A stretch of DNA of 64,000 nucleotides from Paenibacillus sp. MAEPY2 (GTDB taxonomy: Bacteria; Bacillota; Bacilli; Paenibacillales; Paenibacillaceae): contig NZ_AWUK01000037.1 in NCBI RefSeq assembly GCF_000499205.1, positions 1-64,000 on the forward strand, in the 5' to 3' direction. The notes beneath the pieces were generated by a model that had not been told where the DNA came from, made no database searches, and saw nothing but the letters and a program-made list of their open reading frames with translations. Made by a program: the position numbers and the translations under genes. This document shows positions 27,112 through 37,249 of this stretch, piece by piece; position 1 is the stretch's first letter, and each line of letters begins with the position of its first letter.

Positions 27112-27140
27112 TTGACTTTAGCACTGCGGTTCATTACAAT
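27112..27140 (+). promoter_or_regulatory. Promoter of the hisS-aspS-tcdA operon
   Basis: TTGACT (27112-27117), a 17-base spacer, TACAAT (27135-27140). Transcription would begin near 27147 and cover the T-box leader. Confidence 0.75.
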
Positions 27141-27146
27141 CAGGAA

Positions 27147-27562
27147 ATAAATTAACTTTAAACGTTATATAATAACTATAGGTGTTATTCAATAATATAA
27201 CTGATGATTTGATGACGGGACCAAGTACTCCGTGCCCACATGAACAGAGAGGAATCCCCTGGCTGTAAGGATTCTCTTGATGAGCGGACGAATGACTTCC
27301 CCGAGAACAGACGGCGAACACATTAGATTTATATCTGATGATCATTAGCCGGCCTGCGCAGGGCGTGCGTTATACGTAGAGCGGAATGATCTGTGTTTTG
27401 ATCGGATTGCCTGGAGCAACCCTACATCATCACACGATCACCTGAACGGCGAAAGTGTCAGGGATTCCGGAATGTGGGTGGTACCACGGGTGAATGTGTA
27501 AACACAATCCCTCGTCCCTTTGTTTGCTGTTTATACAGCGACAGGGAGAGGGATTTTTTTGT
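27147..27562 (+). promoter_or_regulatory. T-box leader of hisS
   Basis: The conserved T-box GGGTGGTACCACG lies at 27476-27488 and is followed by a terminator, AATCCCTCGTCCCT/AGGGAGAGGGATT (27506-27555) with T7. AGTA (27224-27227) and GAACAC (27316-27321) are candidates for the specifier-loop parts, giving CAC (His) at 27319-27321. GAC triplets at 27294 and 27310 are alternatives, since aspS is in the same operon. Uncharged tRNA would stabilise the antiterminator and switch the operon on. Confidence 0.9.
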
Positions 27563-27597
27563 TATACAGAGAAAAATAGATGCTGGAGGGATGAAAG

Positions 27598-28848
27598 ATG
27601 GCTTTTCAAAAACCGACTGGAACGCAGGACTTGCTGCCTGGTGTTGTCGAAAAGTGGCAGTTCGTAGAGGAAAAAGCGCGTGATCTGTGTCGCCGTTTTA
27701 ATTACCGCGAGATTCGCACACCGATCTTCGAACAGACTTCTTTATTTGTACGAGGCGTTGGGGAAACAACCGATATTGTTGAGAAAGAAATGTACACCTT
27801 CAATGATAAAGGGGACCGCAGCATGACCCTTCGACCGGAGGGTACAGCGGGGGTTGTCCGCGCTTATGTGGAAAATAAAATCTATGGCGAACCGGATGTG
27901 AGCAAGCTTTATTACATCGGTCCGATGTTCCGGTACGAACGTCCGCAAGCAGGTCGCCAGCGTCAGTTCCACCAGTTCGGCGTAGAAGCCATCGGAGCCC
28001 TTGATCCAGCGATCGATGCTGAAGTCATTGCACTTGGGTATCAACTGTGTGTAGAACTGGGATTGAAAGATGTCAAAGTCGAAATCAACTCGGTCGGTAA
28101 CCCAACCAGCCGTGCGGAATATCGCGAAAAATTGCTTGGATTCCTCAGACCAATGAAAGACAGTCTGTGCAAGGACTGCCAATCCCGGATGGAACGTAAT
28201 CCGCTGCGTGTGCTCGACTGCAAAGTCGATCAGGACAAGTTCGTAGGGGCACCGTCCATCTTGGATAGTCTGGATGAAGAGTCCTTGAACCACTTTGCCA
28301 AGCTGAAAGAGTATCTGGATGACTTTGGCGTAGATTACGCGGTGAACAATCGTCTGGTACGCGGACTGGATTACTACACCTTGACTGCTTTTGAATTGAA
28401 GGCCCAAGGTATTGGCGCAATTGATACGGTCGGCGGTGGCGGCAGATACAACGGTCTCGTTGGAGATATCGGTGGACCTGATCAGCCTGGTATTGGTTTC
28501 GGTATCGGTCTGGAGCGTATTCAACTGATTCTGGAACACCAGAACATTGATGTAAGTTCCCTTGCCCCACTCGATGTATATTTTGTTGCTCTTGGTGAAG
28601 CAGCCGATCGTGAAGTCAATCGTCAGCTGTTCAAGCTCCGTCAATCCGGACTGTCCGGTGAACGCGACTATCTCGGTCGCAAGATGAAAGCACAGATGAA
28701 ATCTGCCGACCGATTCAAAGCCCGTTACACTGCCATTCTTGGTGATGATGAACTGGAGCGCGGCGAGATTGCCCTGAAGTCCATGGATACAGGTGAACAA
28801 CAAACGGTGAAGCTGGATGATCTTGTTGCCACGGTAAGTGGAAAGTAA
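27598..28848 (+). CDS. hisS: Histidyl-tRNA synthetase
   Basis: 416 aa, normal class II length. Motif 2 is in MFRYERPQAGRQRQFHQFG, the HisA block is LVRGLDYYT, and motif 3 is GIGFGIGLERI. The C-terminal anticodon-binding domain follows. It is controlled by the upstream T-box. aspS follows after 105 bases, with a GCGGGC/GCCCGC hairpin in the gap. Confidence 0.97.
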   Translation: MAFQKPTGTQDLLPGVVEKWQFVEEKARDLCRRFNYREIRTPIFEQTSLFVRGVGETTDIVEKEMYTFNDKGDRSMTLRPEGTAGVVRAYVENKIYGEPDVSKLYYIGPMFRYERPQAGRQRQFHQFGVEAIGALDPAIDAEVIALGYQLCVELGLKDVKVEINSVGNPTSRAEYREKLLGFLRPMKDSLCKDCQSRMERNPLRVLDCKVDQDKFVGAPSILDSLDEESLNHFAKLKEYLDDFGVDYAVNNRLVRGLDYYTLTAFELKAQGIGAIDTVGGGGRYNGLVGDIGGPDQPGIGFGIGLERIQLILEHQNIDVSSLAPLDVYFVALGEAADREVNRQLFKLRQSGLSGERDYLGRKMKAQMKSADRFKARYTAILGDDELERGEIALKSMDTGEQQTVKLDDLVATVSGK

Positions 28849-28900
28849 GCATTAACACCATTTGAATAAAGTTGTCTTCACGCAACCGCACTGTTGAAAA

Positions 28901-28915
28901 GCGGGCTCTGCCCGC
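28901..28915 (+). other. GC-rich hairpin between hisS and aspS
   Basis: GCGGGC TCT GCCCGC, a perfect 6-bp stem with no T-run. It could be an mRNA processing or stability element within the operon, as no promoter is evident for aspS. Confidence 0.4.
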
Positions 28916-28953
28916 CCATACAGAACGGAAATTCACATATGAGGAGTTTGGTT

Positions 28954-30732
28954 ATGAAAAGAAGTCATCATTGCGGCGCGTTAACACCCGCATACATCGG
29001 TGAAACTGTAACATTGAACGGCTGGGTACAGACCCGCCGTGACCTAGGGGGCGTACTGTTTATCGATCTGCGTGACCGCAGCGGAATTGTACAGGTTGTT
29101 TTCAACCCGGCATACTCTGGCGAAGCATTGCAAATCGCTGACAGAGTACGGAGCGAGTATGTTATCGCGGTAACGGGTAAAGTCGTTAAACGTGACGAAG
29201 AGACCGTAAACAAAAACCTGCCTACAGGCGAAATTGAAGTCCAAATTACGGAGATTGAAGTGCTGAACGCTGCTAAAACACCTCCATTCTTCATCGAAGA
29301 TGGTGTGGAAGTCGACGAGTCCCTTCGATTGAAGTATCGTTACCTGGACCTGCGTCGTCCGGAAATGTTCGAAACATTGAAATTGCGTTCCAAAGCATCC
29401 AAAGTGTTCCGTGATTATCTGGATGGAGAAGAATTTGTTGAAGTAGAAACACCAATCCTGACGAAGAGCTCCCCGGAAGGTGCGCGTGACTATCTCGTAC
29501 CAAGCCGTGTGCATGAAGGTGAATTCTTCGCCCTGCCGCAATCACCGCAAATTTACAAACAATTGCTGATGGTTGGCGGACTTGAGCGTTACTATCAGAT
29601 CGCCCGTTGTTTCCGTGATGAAGATTTGCGTGCAGACCGTCAACCGGAATTCACCCAAGTCGACATCGAGACTTCCTTCCTGCAACAGGATGACCTGCTG
29701 CCAATGATGGAAGAGCTGATGGCCAAATTGCTGCGTGAGACGAAAGGTATTGAGCTGGAACTGCCTTTCCAACGGATTACGTATGCAGATGCCATGGGTA
29801 AATACGGTTCGGACAAACCGGATCTGCGTTTTGGCATGGAACTGGTTGAAATGAACGATATCGTAGCAAACAGTGGTGTGAAAGTATTTGCTTCTGTCAT
29901 TGAAAAAGGTGGAGAAGTGAAAGTTCTGAATGCTAAAGGCTGTGGCACATGGAGTCGTAAAGAAATCGATGACCTCGGTCCATTCGCAGCGCGTTACGGC
30001 GCAAAAGGTTTGGCATGGATTCAAGTGAAAGACGGCGAGTTCAAAGGACCAATCGTGAAGTTCTTTACACCGGAAGAGATCGAAGCAGTTAAAGAACGTA
30101 CTGGCGCTGAAGAAGGCGACTTGCTGCTCTTCTCTGCTGACACCAAAAAAGTGGTTGCAGATGTACTGGGCGCGCTTCGTCTGAAAATCGGTCGTCAACT
30201 GGGTCTGATCGATGACAGCAAATTCAAATTTGCATGGGTTGTCGACTTCCCATTGCTCGGGTACGATGAAGATGCCAAACGTTATGTAGCAGAACACCAC
30301 CCATTCACACGTCCTAAAGACGAAGATGTACATCTGTTTGACACAGATCCGGGTGCGATTCGCGCTCAAGCCTATGACCTTGTTCTGAATGGTTATGAAG
30401 TGGGCGGCGGTTCAATGCGTATCTATAAACGTGATGTTCAGGAAAAAATGTTCGCTGCCCTGGGACTCTCTCCGGAAGTAGCCAACGAGAAATTCGGTTA
30501 TCTGCTCGAAGCATTCGAATACGGAACGCCACCACACGGCGGAATCGCTTTTGGTCTCGACCGTCTGGTGATGCTGCTGGCAGGACGTACGAATCTGCGT
30601 GAAACGATTGCCTTCCCGAAAACGGCAAGTGCAACGGATCTGCTCATGAATGCACCTTCTGAAGTGGATAACTCCCAATTGGAACAACTTCACATCCGTG
30701 TAGCCCGTAAACCGGTGGCGGAAAAGAAATAA
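28954..30732 (+). CDS. aspS: Aspartyl-tRNA synthetase, bacterial type
   Basis: 592 aa. ATG 28954 is seven bases after GAGGAG. It has an N-terminal OB-fold anticodon domain (GWVQTRRDLGGVLFIDLRDR), motif 2 FRDEDLRADRQPEFTQVD, the bacterial GAD insertion (about 290-420) and motif 3 GLDRLVMLLAG. The same T-box transcript probably supplies it. Confidence 0.97.
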   Translation: MKRSHHCGALTPAYIGETVTLNGWVQTRRDLGGVLFIDLRDRSGIVQVVFNPAYSGEALQIADRVRSEYVIAVTGKVVKRDEETVNKNLPTGEIEVQITEIEVLNAAKTPPFFIEDGVEVDESLRLKYRYLDLRRPEMFETLKLRSKASKVFRDYLDGEEFVEVETPILTKSSPEGARDYLVPSRVHEGEFFALPQSPQIYKQLLMVGGLERYYQIARCFRDEDLRADRQPEFTQVDIETSFLQQDDLLPMMEELMAKLLRETKGIELELPFQRITYADAMGKYGSDKPDLRFGMELVEMNDIVANSGVKVFASVIEKGGEVKVLNAKGCGTWSRKEIDDLGPFAARYGAKGLAWIQVKDGEFKGPIVKFFTPEEIEAVKERTGAEEGDLLLFSADTKKVVADVLGALRLKIGRQLGLIDDSKFKFAWVVDFPLLGYDEDAKRYVAEHHPFTRPKDEDVHLFDTDPGAIRAQAYDLVLNGYEVGGGSMRIYKRDVQEKMFAALGLSPEVANEKFGYLLEAFEYGTPPHGGIAFGLDRLVMLLAGRTNLRETIAFPKTASATDLLMNAPSEVDNSQLEQLHIRVARKPVAEKK

Positions 30733-30750
30733 AGGAGGCATCGATTCTCA

Positions 30751-31509
30751 ATGCTCCATCAATTTTCAAGAACAGAACTGGCAATCGGACCTGAAGGTCT
30801 GAACGCCTTGAAAAATAGTACAGTAGCTGTGCTCGGCATCGGCGGTGTGGGTGGTATTGCAGTGGAAGCCCTCGCTCGCAGCGGTGTTGGCCGTATCATT
30901 CTGATTGATAAAGACGTGGTGGACATCACGAACATCAATCGTCAGATTCATGCTTTGACAACGACCGTGGGTCAGAAAAAAGCAGATTTGATGGTGGAGC
31001 GGGTGAAGCTCATCAATCCAGAGTGTGACGCCATTGCACTGAATATGTTTTACACGGAAGAGACGTATGAGGAATTGTTCAAGTATGAGCTGGATTATGT
31101 GCTGGATGCTTCCGACACGATCATTTACAAAATCCACCTCATCAAGGAATGCCTCAAACGGAAGATTCCGGTCATTTCCAGCATGGGTGCGGCAAACAAA
31201 ATGGACCCGACAAAATTCCAGGTTGCGGATATTTCGAAAACGACCATGGACCCCATTGCTCGTGTTGTCCGTACGACACTTCGCAAAGACGGTATTAAAA
31301 AAGGTGTAAAAGTGGTCTTTTCAACCGAAAAGCCGCTCAAACCACGCGAAGATGTAACACAGAAAATTGTACCTGAAAATGCGCCGGAAATTCGCAAGGC
31401 CAAACAGCCGCCAGCGAGTAACGCCTTTGTTCCTCCGGTAGCCGGACTGATCATGGTCAGTGTTGCTGTCAAGGAACTGATTGAAATTGCAGAGAACAAG
31501 CAGCAGTAA
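30751..31509 (+). CDS. tcdA: tRNA threonylcarbamoyladenosine dehydratase TcdA
   Basis: 252 aa, E1-like family. The ATP-binding loop is GIGGVGGIAVEALARSGVG (29-47), followed by LIDKDVVDITNINRQ. It cyclises t6A37 to ct6A in tRNAs reading ANN codons. It is the YrvM counterpart, in the same place after aspS as in B. subtilis. Confidence 0.93.
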   Translation: MLHQFSRTELAIGPEGLNALKNSTVAVLGIGGVGGIAVEALARSGVGRIILIDKDVVDITNINRQIHALTTTVGQKKADLMVERVKLINPECDAIALNMFYTEETYEELFKYELDYVLDASDTIIYKIHLIKECLKRKIPVISSMGAANKMDPTKFQVADISKTTMDPIARVVRTTLRKDGIKKGVKVVFSTEKPLKPREDVTQKIVPENAPEIRKAKQPPASNAFVPPVAGLIMVSVAVKELIEIAENKQQ

Positions 31510-31522
31510 TTTGCTGTAAGGG

Positions 31523-31559
31523 AAAAGCGTAGATGCCGACAAGGTGTCTGCGCTTTTTT
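31523..31559 (+). terminator. Terminator of the hisS operon
   Basis: AAAAGCGTAGA/TCTGCGCTTTT stem (one bulge) followed by TTTTTTG, 14 bases after the tcdA stop. Confidence 0.88.
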
Positions 31560-31693
31560 GCATACGCAAAACCCTAACCAATGTCAGGGTTACGTGATGT
31601 ACTTCGATCCCAAAACCGTGTATGATATGTGGTGCTGCGCGAAATGATGATAACTACATAGAGAAACGGCAGTGAGAGAGGGGAACGGAACGA

Positions 31694-32992
31694 ATGAAAC
31701 AAGGATGGATGGCCAGACGACTTGGCCTGGAGCCGGGAGACCAGTGGAAGAAGGAAATTATGGCGGGGGCCATTTCCTATTTTGCCGTGGTGTATATCGT
31801 GATGGTCAATGCAACAATTCTGGCGGATGCCGGAATGCCGCTGCAGGCAGCTATGGTGGGCACACTTCTGACGTCCATTGCAGGTTGTTTGCTGATGGCA
31901 TTTGGCGGTAAATCACCGATTATCGTTGTACCTGGCATGGGCATCAATGCATTTTTCACTTACACACTCGTACATTCGATGAAATTGAGCTGGCAGGAAG
32001 CCTTGGCGGTTGTATCGGTCACAGGTGTGCTATTTTCGGTCGTGACGTTTACATCGTTATATAAAATGATCAGTGATGCCATTCCCAAAAACCTGCAGCA
32101 TGGCATCACAGTGGGAATCGGTCTATTTCTGACGTTTATCGGTTTGCAAAAAAGCGGAATCGTCATCGCACATCAGACGACGTTTGTAGCCATTGGGCAT
32201 TTTAACGACCCTGGAGTAATTACTGCTTGTGTTACACTTGTGCTTGCATTGATTCTATTTATACGAAATGTACAGGGTGGGCTTCTGATCAGTATTCTGG
32301 CGGGAACAGGACTGGCTTATGTGCTGGGGGCCGTAAAACCGGGTGACCCCGTGTCTGCCGCAGAAGCATTGCATCAATATGGCGGTTTGTTCGCTGAGCT
32401 TTCCTTCGCAAATCTGGTGGACTTGTCGTTCTGGATTGCTGTATTTCTGTTGCTGCTGATTGTTGTATTTGAAAATATCGGCCTGATTACGGCCCAGACC
32501 CATTTGATTGGTCGCCCCGAAAGATTTAAAGGCAGCTTGCGAGCCCTGTCAATTTCGAATATTTTTGCCGGGATCTTTGGAAGCAGCCCTACTGTAGCTG
32601 CGGCTGAGACAACAGCCGGTATAGCTGCAGGCGGGCGCTCAGGCTTGACTCCACTGGTTACCGCAGTGCTATTCGGTGCAACATTCTTCTTTATTCCACT
32701 GCTGGGTTATATCCCGGACAGTGCCATCGCTCCCATTTTGATCATTATAGGCGGATTGATGGTACAGGATGTGAAGGACATGGATTTCCGTGATTTTACG
32801 GAGGCTTTCCCGGCTTTTCTGATCATGGTCATGATTCCATTTACATATAGCATCGTCGACGGTATGGCATTTGGATTCATTGCGTATCCCGTAGCGAAGC
32901 TGGCGGTGGGTCAGGGTAAGCAGGTGCCTAAAGTCATGTATGGCATTGCCATTCTGTTTTTGGCCAATTTTGTTCTGCACGGGATATTGTAA
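31694..32992 (+). CDS. NCS2-family purine permease (AzgA/PbuG type)
   Basis: 432 aa with about 12-13 membrane helices. GGKSPIIVVPGMGINAFFTYT, PKNLQHGITVGIGLFLTFIGL and SNIFAGIFGSSPTVAAAETTAG are blocks of the AzgA-like branch for adenine, guanine or hypoxanthine uptake. The ribosome binding site GAGGGG is close. No purine riboswitch core is visible in 31560-31690, unlike many pbuG genes. It is the first gene of the accessory block between tcdA and rarA. Confidence 0.9.
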   Translation: MKQGWMARRLGLEPGDQWKKEIMAGAISYFAVVYIVMVNATILADAGMPLQAAMVGTLLTSIAGCLLMAFGGKSPIIVVPGMGINAFFTYTLVHSMKLSWQEALAVVSVTGVLFSVVTFTSLYKMISDAIPKNLQHGITVGIGLFLTFIGLQKSGIVIAHQTTFVAIGHFNDPGVITACVTLVLALILFIRNVQGGLLISILAGTGLAYVLGAVKPGDPVSAAEALHQYGGLFAELSFANLVDLSFWIAVFLLLLIVVFENIGLITAQTHLIGRPERFKGSLRALSISNIFAGIFGSSPTVAAAETTAGIAAGGRSGLTPLVTAVLFGATFFFIPLLGYIPDSAIAPILIIIGGLMVQDVKDMDFRDFTEAFPAFLIMVMIPFTYSIVDGMAFGFIAYPVAKLAVGQGKQVPKVMYGIAILFLANFVLHGIL

Positions 32993-33062
32993 AAGATAGG
33001 AAACGTTATGTTAACTCATACGTATGATCTCTGGTGAACATCGGGAGAACGGGGGAACGTGA

Positions 33063-34856
33063 ATGGAAGAGCAACAACAAGCGGGTCAAGCTGAACCGAA
33101 AGTAGGGAAAAAAGGATTCAGGGATTTTGTGAAGCTGATTGCTGCCACAAATCCACCGAAGCTTATTTTGATTATAGCGTTAATCCTGACACTCATTCAG
33201 ACGACAGCGGGCCTGATTGTCCCGCTGATGACCAAAGGCCTGATTGATGGGCTGACGATGTCCGCGCTGAACAAGTCCGTTATTTTTCTGCTGCTGGGAG
33301 CATTCGTTATTCAGGCCATTGCTTCAGGCATCAGCATCTACATGTTGAACTATGCAGGCCAGCGCGTGGTTGCGACATTGCGGACGAAGCTGTGGAACAA
33401 AGTATTATCCTTGCCAATGCCATATTTCGACCGAAATCGTACGGGTGATACGATGAGTCGAATCACGAATGATACGAGTCAGATTATGACGCTAATTGCG
33501 GATTATCTCGTTTCTTTTGTATCCAATATCGTTGCGGTTGTGGGCGGGGTAGCGTTGCTTTTCTATCTGGATTGGGTCATGTCACTTATTATCCTGAGTC
33601 TTGTCCCGCTCACGCTGCTGATTCTGTTACCTGTCGGACGTAAAATGTACAAAATCTCCAAAAAGCAGCAGGACGAAATGGCGGGCCTTACTTCCGTGCT
33701 CAGCCAAGTCATTGGCGAGATTCGTTTGGTGAAAGCTTATGGTACGGAGAAACAGGAGGCAGAAGCAGGCGATTCCCGCATTGGCAAGATGTTTGCTTTT
33801 GGACTACAGGAAGCTCGGATCTTGGCGTTGATCGGTCCGCTCTTTACATTTGTCATGACGGCTGTACTGGTTGTTATTCTGGGTGTTGGCGGCATGCGGG
33901 TGGCTTCGGGATTGCTGTCTCCGGGGGAACTGGTTGCCTTCATTCTGCTGTTGTTCCAGGTCATTATGCCGATGGGGCAATTTACGACACTGTATTCACG
34001 TTTGCAAAAGGTTGTCGGTGCGACAGAACGCATTCAGGCTATTCTGGCTCATGAAGAAGAACCGCGTCATAGCACAGCAATTGCTCCCAAGGGCAATGAG
34101 ACGATTACATTTAACAACCTGCACTTCTCTTATGTAACAGGGGAAGAGGTACTGCATGGGATTAATCTGACCGTTCCTGCCCGTAAAGTGACGGCTATTG
34201 TAGGCCCAAGCGGCAGCGGGAAATCAACGCTGTTCTCTCTGTTGGAGCAGTTCTATCTTCCGGGGTCGGGCAGTATATCATATGGTGGACAAGCCATCAC
34301 GGATTATTCGTTGGCTTCCTGGCGCAGCAAGATTGGATATGTTTCTCAGGAAAGCCCGCTGATGGCAGGTACAATTAAGGAAAATATGACATACGGACTG
34401 GGCCGTGAGGCAAGTATGGACGAAATTCGACATGCGGCAGAGATGGCGTACTCCTCTGCTTTTATTGATAAGCTGCCTCAGGGCTATGATACGGAAGTGG
34501 GAGAACGCGGGATTAAGCTCTCCGGTGGCCAACGCCAACGGATCGCTATCGCTCGTGCACTGCTGCGCAGCCCTGATATTCTGATGCTGGATGAAGCGAC
34601 GTCCAGTCTGGACAGCACTTCTGAACATGAAGTGCAGCAAGCCCTGTCCAATCTGATGGAAGGACGAACCACGGTTGTCATTGCGCATCGATTGTCAACC
34701 GTTGTCGACTCTGATCAGATTGTTGTTCTGGAACAGGGCCATGTGACGGGAACCGGAACACATGCGGAGCTGATCAGCAACCATCCGGTATACCGTGAGT
34801 TGGCTCAGAAGCAGTTTGTGGCACAGGATGGTAAGTCGGATTTGGAGTCAGAGTAA
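33063..34856 (+). CDS. ABC exporter, fused permease and ATPase (BmrA-like)
   Basis: 597 aa half-transporter, likely a homodimer. Six membrane helices span about residues 32-310. The nucleotide-binding domain has Walker A GPSGSGKST (381-389), signature LSGGQRQRIAIARA and Walker B ILMLDEATSSLDS, with an H-loop in VIAHRLST. The order and sequence resemble multidrug exporters such as BmrA. The substrate cannot be inferred. It starts 70 bases after the permease and ends at a terminator. Confidence 0.93.
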   Translation: MEEQQQAGQAEPKVGKKGFRDFVKLIAATNPPKLILIIALILTLIQTTAGLIVPLMTKGLIDGLTMSALNKSVIFLLLGAFVIQAIASGISIYMLNYAGQRVVATLRTKLWNKVLSLPMPYFDRNRTGDTMSRITNDTSQIMTLIADYLVSFVSNIVAVVGGVALLFYLDWVMSLIILSLVPLTLLILLPVGRKMYKISKKQQDEMAGLTSVLSQVIGEIRLVKAYGTEKQEAEAGDSRIGKMFAFGLQEARILALIGPLFTFVMTAVLVVILGVGGMRVASGLLSPGELVAFILLLFQVIMPMGQFTTLYSRLQKVVGATERIQAILAHEEEPRHSTAIAPKGNETITFNNLHFSYVTGEEVLHGINLTVPARKVTAIVGPSGSGKSTLFSLLEQFYLPGSGSISYGGQAITDYSLASWRSKIGYVSQESPLMAGTIKENMTYGLGREASMDEIRHAAEMAYSSAFIDKLPQGYDTEVGERGIKLSGGQRQRIAIARALLRSPDILMLDEATSSLDSTSEHEVQQALSNLMEGRTTVVIAHRLSTVVDSDQIVVLEQGHVTGTGTHAELISNHPVYRELAQKQFVAQDGKSDLESE

Positions 34857-34867
34857 TGAAAAGAGTG

Positions 34868-34912
34868 ACCGTTGTTCATCTGTTCTTTGCGAACAGGAGC
34901 AGCGGTTTCTTT
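34868..34912 (+). terminator. Terminator after the ABC exporter
   Basis: ACCGTTG/CAGCGGT and an inner CTGTTC/GAACAG stem with loop TTTGC, then TTCTTTC. Confidence 0.8.
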
Positions 34913-34928
34913 CATTTTGCTATCGGGG

Positions 34929-34958
34929 TTACTGTAGCTTTTTGTACATCAATATGAT
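34929..34958 (+). promoter_or_regulatory. Probable promoter of helD
   Basis: TTACTG (34929-34934), an 18-base spacer and TATGAT (34953-34958), about 74 bases before the helD start. Confidence 0.4.
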
Positions 34959-35031
34959 ATAGTGGGTATCCTTTTGTGTCGTCAGTGATTGGCTATGCAG
35001 AACAAACATATTCTTAGGAGGTAACTGAAAC

Positions 35032-37218
35032 ATGTCAGACAGCTTTCAAAGTGCCTATCAAGAAGAAGAGTACAGGTTAGAGCGAACGATGAAGGAAGTG
35101 GACAGCCAGCTGGAACGGCTGCACAATATTCCGGTGTACACCGGCCACGACTTCACAGAACAAGTGCTGGAAGCCGGACGCGAAGAGCGCCGCACCGCCT
35201 TGTCCAAGAGCGCGCAGCAACCCTATTTCGGACGCTTGGATTTCGAAGAAGAGGGCAGTGGTGCACGGAAACCTCTGTATATTGGCAAAATCGGCGTAGA
35301 CCGCGAAGAGGTGGGAGAGCATCCGCTCGTCATCGATTGGCGTGCTCCTGTGGCAAGCCTGTTTTACTCATTTACCGGAGGGGAAGCCTCCGCAACGTAT
35401 GAAGCCCCGGAGGGACTCATTGAGGGCCTGGTTTATCTAAAACGAAACGTGGTCATTCGGCAGCGTATATTGGAACGTGTGGCAGATACGTACAATCGGG
35501 ACAGCGACCAGCCAGCCGTATCGGATGAATTCCTCGTGTATCGATTGGGAGAGAACAAGGACAACAAGCTCCGCGATATCGTTTCTACCATTCAGGCTGA
35601 GCAGGATCAGATTATTCGTGCGGCAAGAAACACCGCATTGATCATTCAGGGTGTGGCCGGTTCTGGAAAAACAACCGTGGCCCTGCATCGACTTGCCTTC
35701 CTGCTGTATCAATACAAGGAGCAGGTATCTGCGGAGAAGATGGTTATTTTTGCACCCAACCACATGTTCTTGGATTACATATCAGATGTACTTCCAGAGC
35801 TCGGTGTAGGGGATATTCAGCAGCGTACATTCCCGGATTGGGCAATGAACCTGCTGGGACTGGACCAGCCTTTGGCGGATACGTCGGAGACATTGAACAC
35901 CTGGTTTGAAACCCCGGATGCACGTCCTGAACTCAATGATGATGTGCCTGGGCGGTATAAAGGCTCGATCCGATTCATGGAATTAATTCGCGAGTGGCTG
36001 TCCGGGATGGAAGAGGAGTCCGTACCCGATATGGACTTCAGTCCATGGGATGGTGCGGTGCTCCGTAAAGCCGAGATTGAGAACTGGTTCGGGGAAGAGT
36101 ACAAACATTATCCGCTGGCGAAACGGAAAGAGCGGGTCATGGCGCGTATTCACCGCTGGATTGAGATGGAGCTCAAGAAGCCTTCGCCGGAAGCCGTTCG
36201 CAAAGAGCGTAAAAAGAAAGCGGCAACCCGTGAGAAAGCCTACGCCAAAAAATGGCCTCAATATGAACCGCTTACGCTGTACAAACAGCTGTTCAAGGTC
36301 GTTAAAGGTGGCTCGGTACCTGCCTCGCTGAGCGCTCTTATCCCCAAATTGGTGATGAAGCAAACGGCAGCAGATCTGAAGCAGGATATTATCCGTGAAG
36401 AGGATTTGCCTGCATTGGTGTACATCCATACCTTGGTTCATGATATTGAAGGCTCAGAGCGGTTCGATCACATCGTCATTGATGAAGCACAAGACTTTTC
36501 TCCTTTTCATGTGGCATTATTGGATCAGTTCGTCAAAGGGCATTCCTTCACCATACTGGGCGATCTGTCCCAAGGTATTCATGAGTACCGTGGTGTTCAT
36601 GCGTGGGACGAGATGAGTTCGCTGTTCCCCGAGGAACAGAATGCTTATTTTGCATTGACCCGGAGTTATCGCTCGACAATGGAAATTATAGATTATGCCA
36701 ATACGATTCTGGAGCGGGGCGTCAAAAGCGGGATTACGGCGATTCCTGTATTCCGGAGTGGTGATCCTGTACGGACATTGTCCTATGGGGAAAAAGGACG
36801 TACAGCAAGCCTCGAACAGGCTTTGAAGCTGTTAACGGTCAAAGACTATCGCACCGTCTCCATTCTGACCCGTACCCTGCATGAGGCAAAGGAGCTTCAT
36901 CATGAACTCCAGGAAGCAGGCTGGGAGCTGAACTTGATTGACGGCGGCAAAAAACAGTACACAGGTGGACACTCCGTTTTACCTGTCTATTTGTCAAAAG
37001 GGTTGGAGTTTGATGCCGTTATCGTAGCGGACGCGGATGAGAAACACTATTTGCCTAATGCGGGTGATGCGAAGCTGTTATACGTTGGCTGTACACGGGC
37101 ATTGCACGAACTGTGGTTATTCCACGAGGGCCCATTGCCTGACTATGCTGCTGCAACTCACAATTTGGAAGGCGAGTCCGTTGCCATTCATGGTTGGCCT
37201 GACAGCGAGTCAGAGTGA
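35032..37218 (+). CDS. helD: RNA polymerase recycling helicase-like HelD
   Basis: 728 aa. It has an N-terminal coiled-coil arm (about 1-60), a conserved block PLVIDWRAPVASLFYSF (98-114), UvrD-like Walker A GVAGSGKTT (207-215), the motif II region HIVIDEAQDFSPFH and a C-terminal 2A domain with LSKGLEFDAVIVAD. HelD pries RNA polymerase off DNA and nucleic acids in an ATP-driven way in Gram-positives. AGGAGG lies nine bases upstream. It is a single-gene unit. Confidence 0.9.
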   Translation: MSDSFQSAYQEEEYRLERTMKEVDSQLERLHNIPVYTGHDFTEQVLEAGREERRTALSKSAQQPYFGRLDFEEEGSGARKPLYIGKIGVDREEVGEHPLVIDWRAPVASLFYSFTGGEASATYEAPEGLIEGLVYLKRNVVIRQRILERVADTYNRDSDQPAVSDEFLVYRLGENKDNKLRDIVSTIQAEQDQIIRAARNTALIIQGVAGSGKTTVALHRLAFLLYQYKEQVSAEKMVIFAPNHMFLDYISDVLPELGVGDIQQRTFPDWAMNLLGLDQPLADTSETLNTWFETPDARPELNDDVPGRYKGSIRFMELIREWLSGMEEESVPDMDFSPWDGAVLRKAEIENWFGEEYKHYPLAKRKERVMARIHRWIEMELKKPSPEAVRKERKKKAATREKAYAKKWPQYEPLTLYKQLFKVVKGGSVPASLSALIPKLVMKQTAADLKQDIIREEDLPALVYIHTLVHDIEGSERFDHIVIDEAQDFSPFHVALLDQFVKGHSFTILGDLSQGIHEYRGVHAWDEMSSLFPEEQNAYFALTRSYRSTMEIIDYANTILERGVKSGITAIPVFRSGDPVRTLSYGEKGRTASLEQALKLLTVKDYRTVSILTRTLHEAKELHHELQEAGWELNLIDGGKKQYTGGHSVLPVYLSKGLEFDAVIVADADEKHYLPNAGDAKLLYVGCTRALHELWLFHEGPLPDYAAATHNLEGESVAIHGWPDSESE

Positions 37219-37249
37219 ATTCTTGTTTGTTGAACATCGTATTCATATG

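Noticed and set aside
31510..31690. 6S RNA, which in B. subtilis lies near the aspS-rarA region
   Set aside because: I looked in the gaps after tcdA and around rarA and cymR, and found only terminators and no long bulged hairpin of the right size.
31560..31693. Purine riboswitch before the NCS2 permease
   Set aside because: No conserved three-way junction core sequence is visible.
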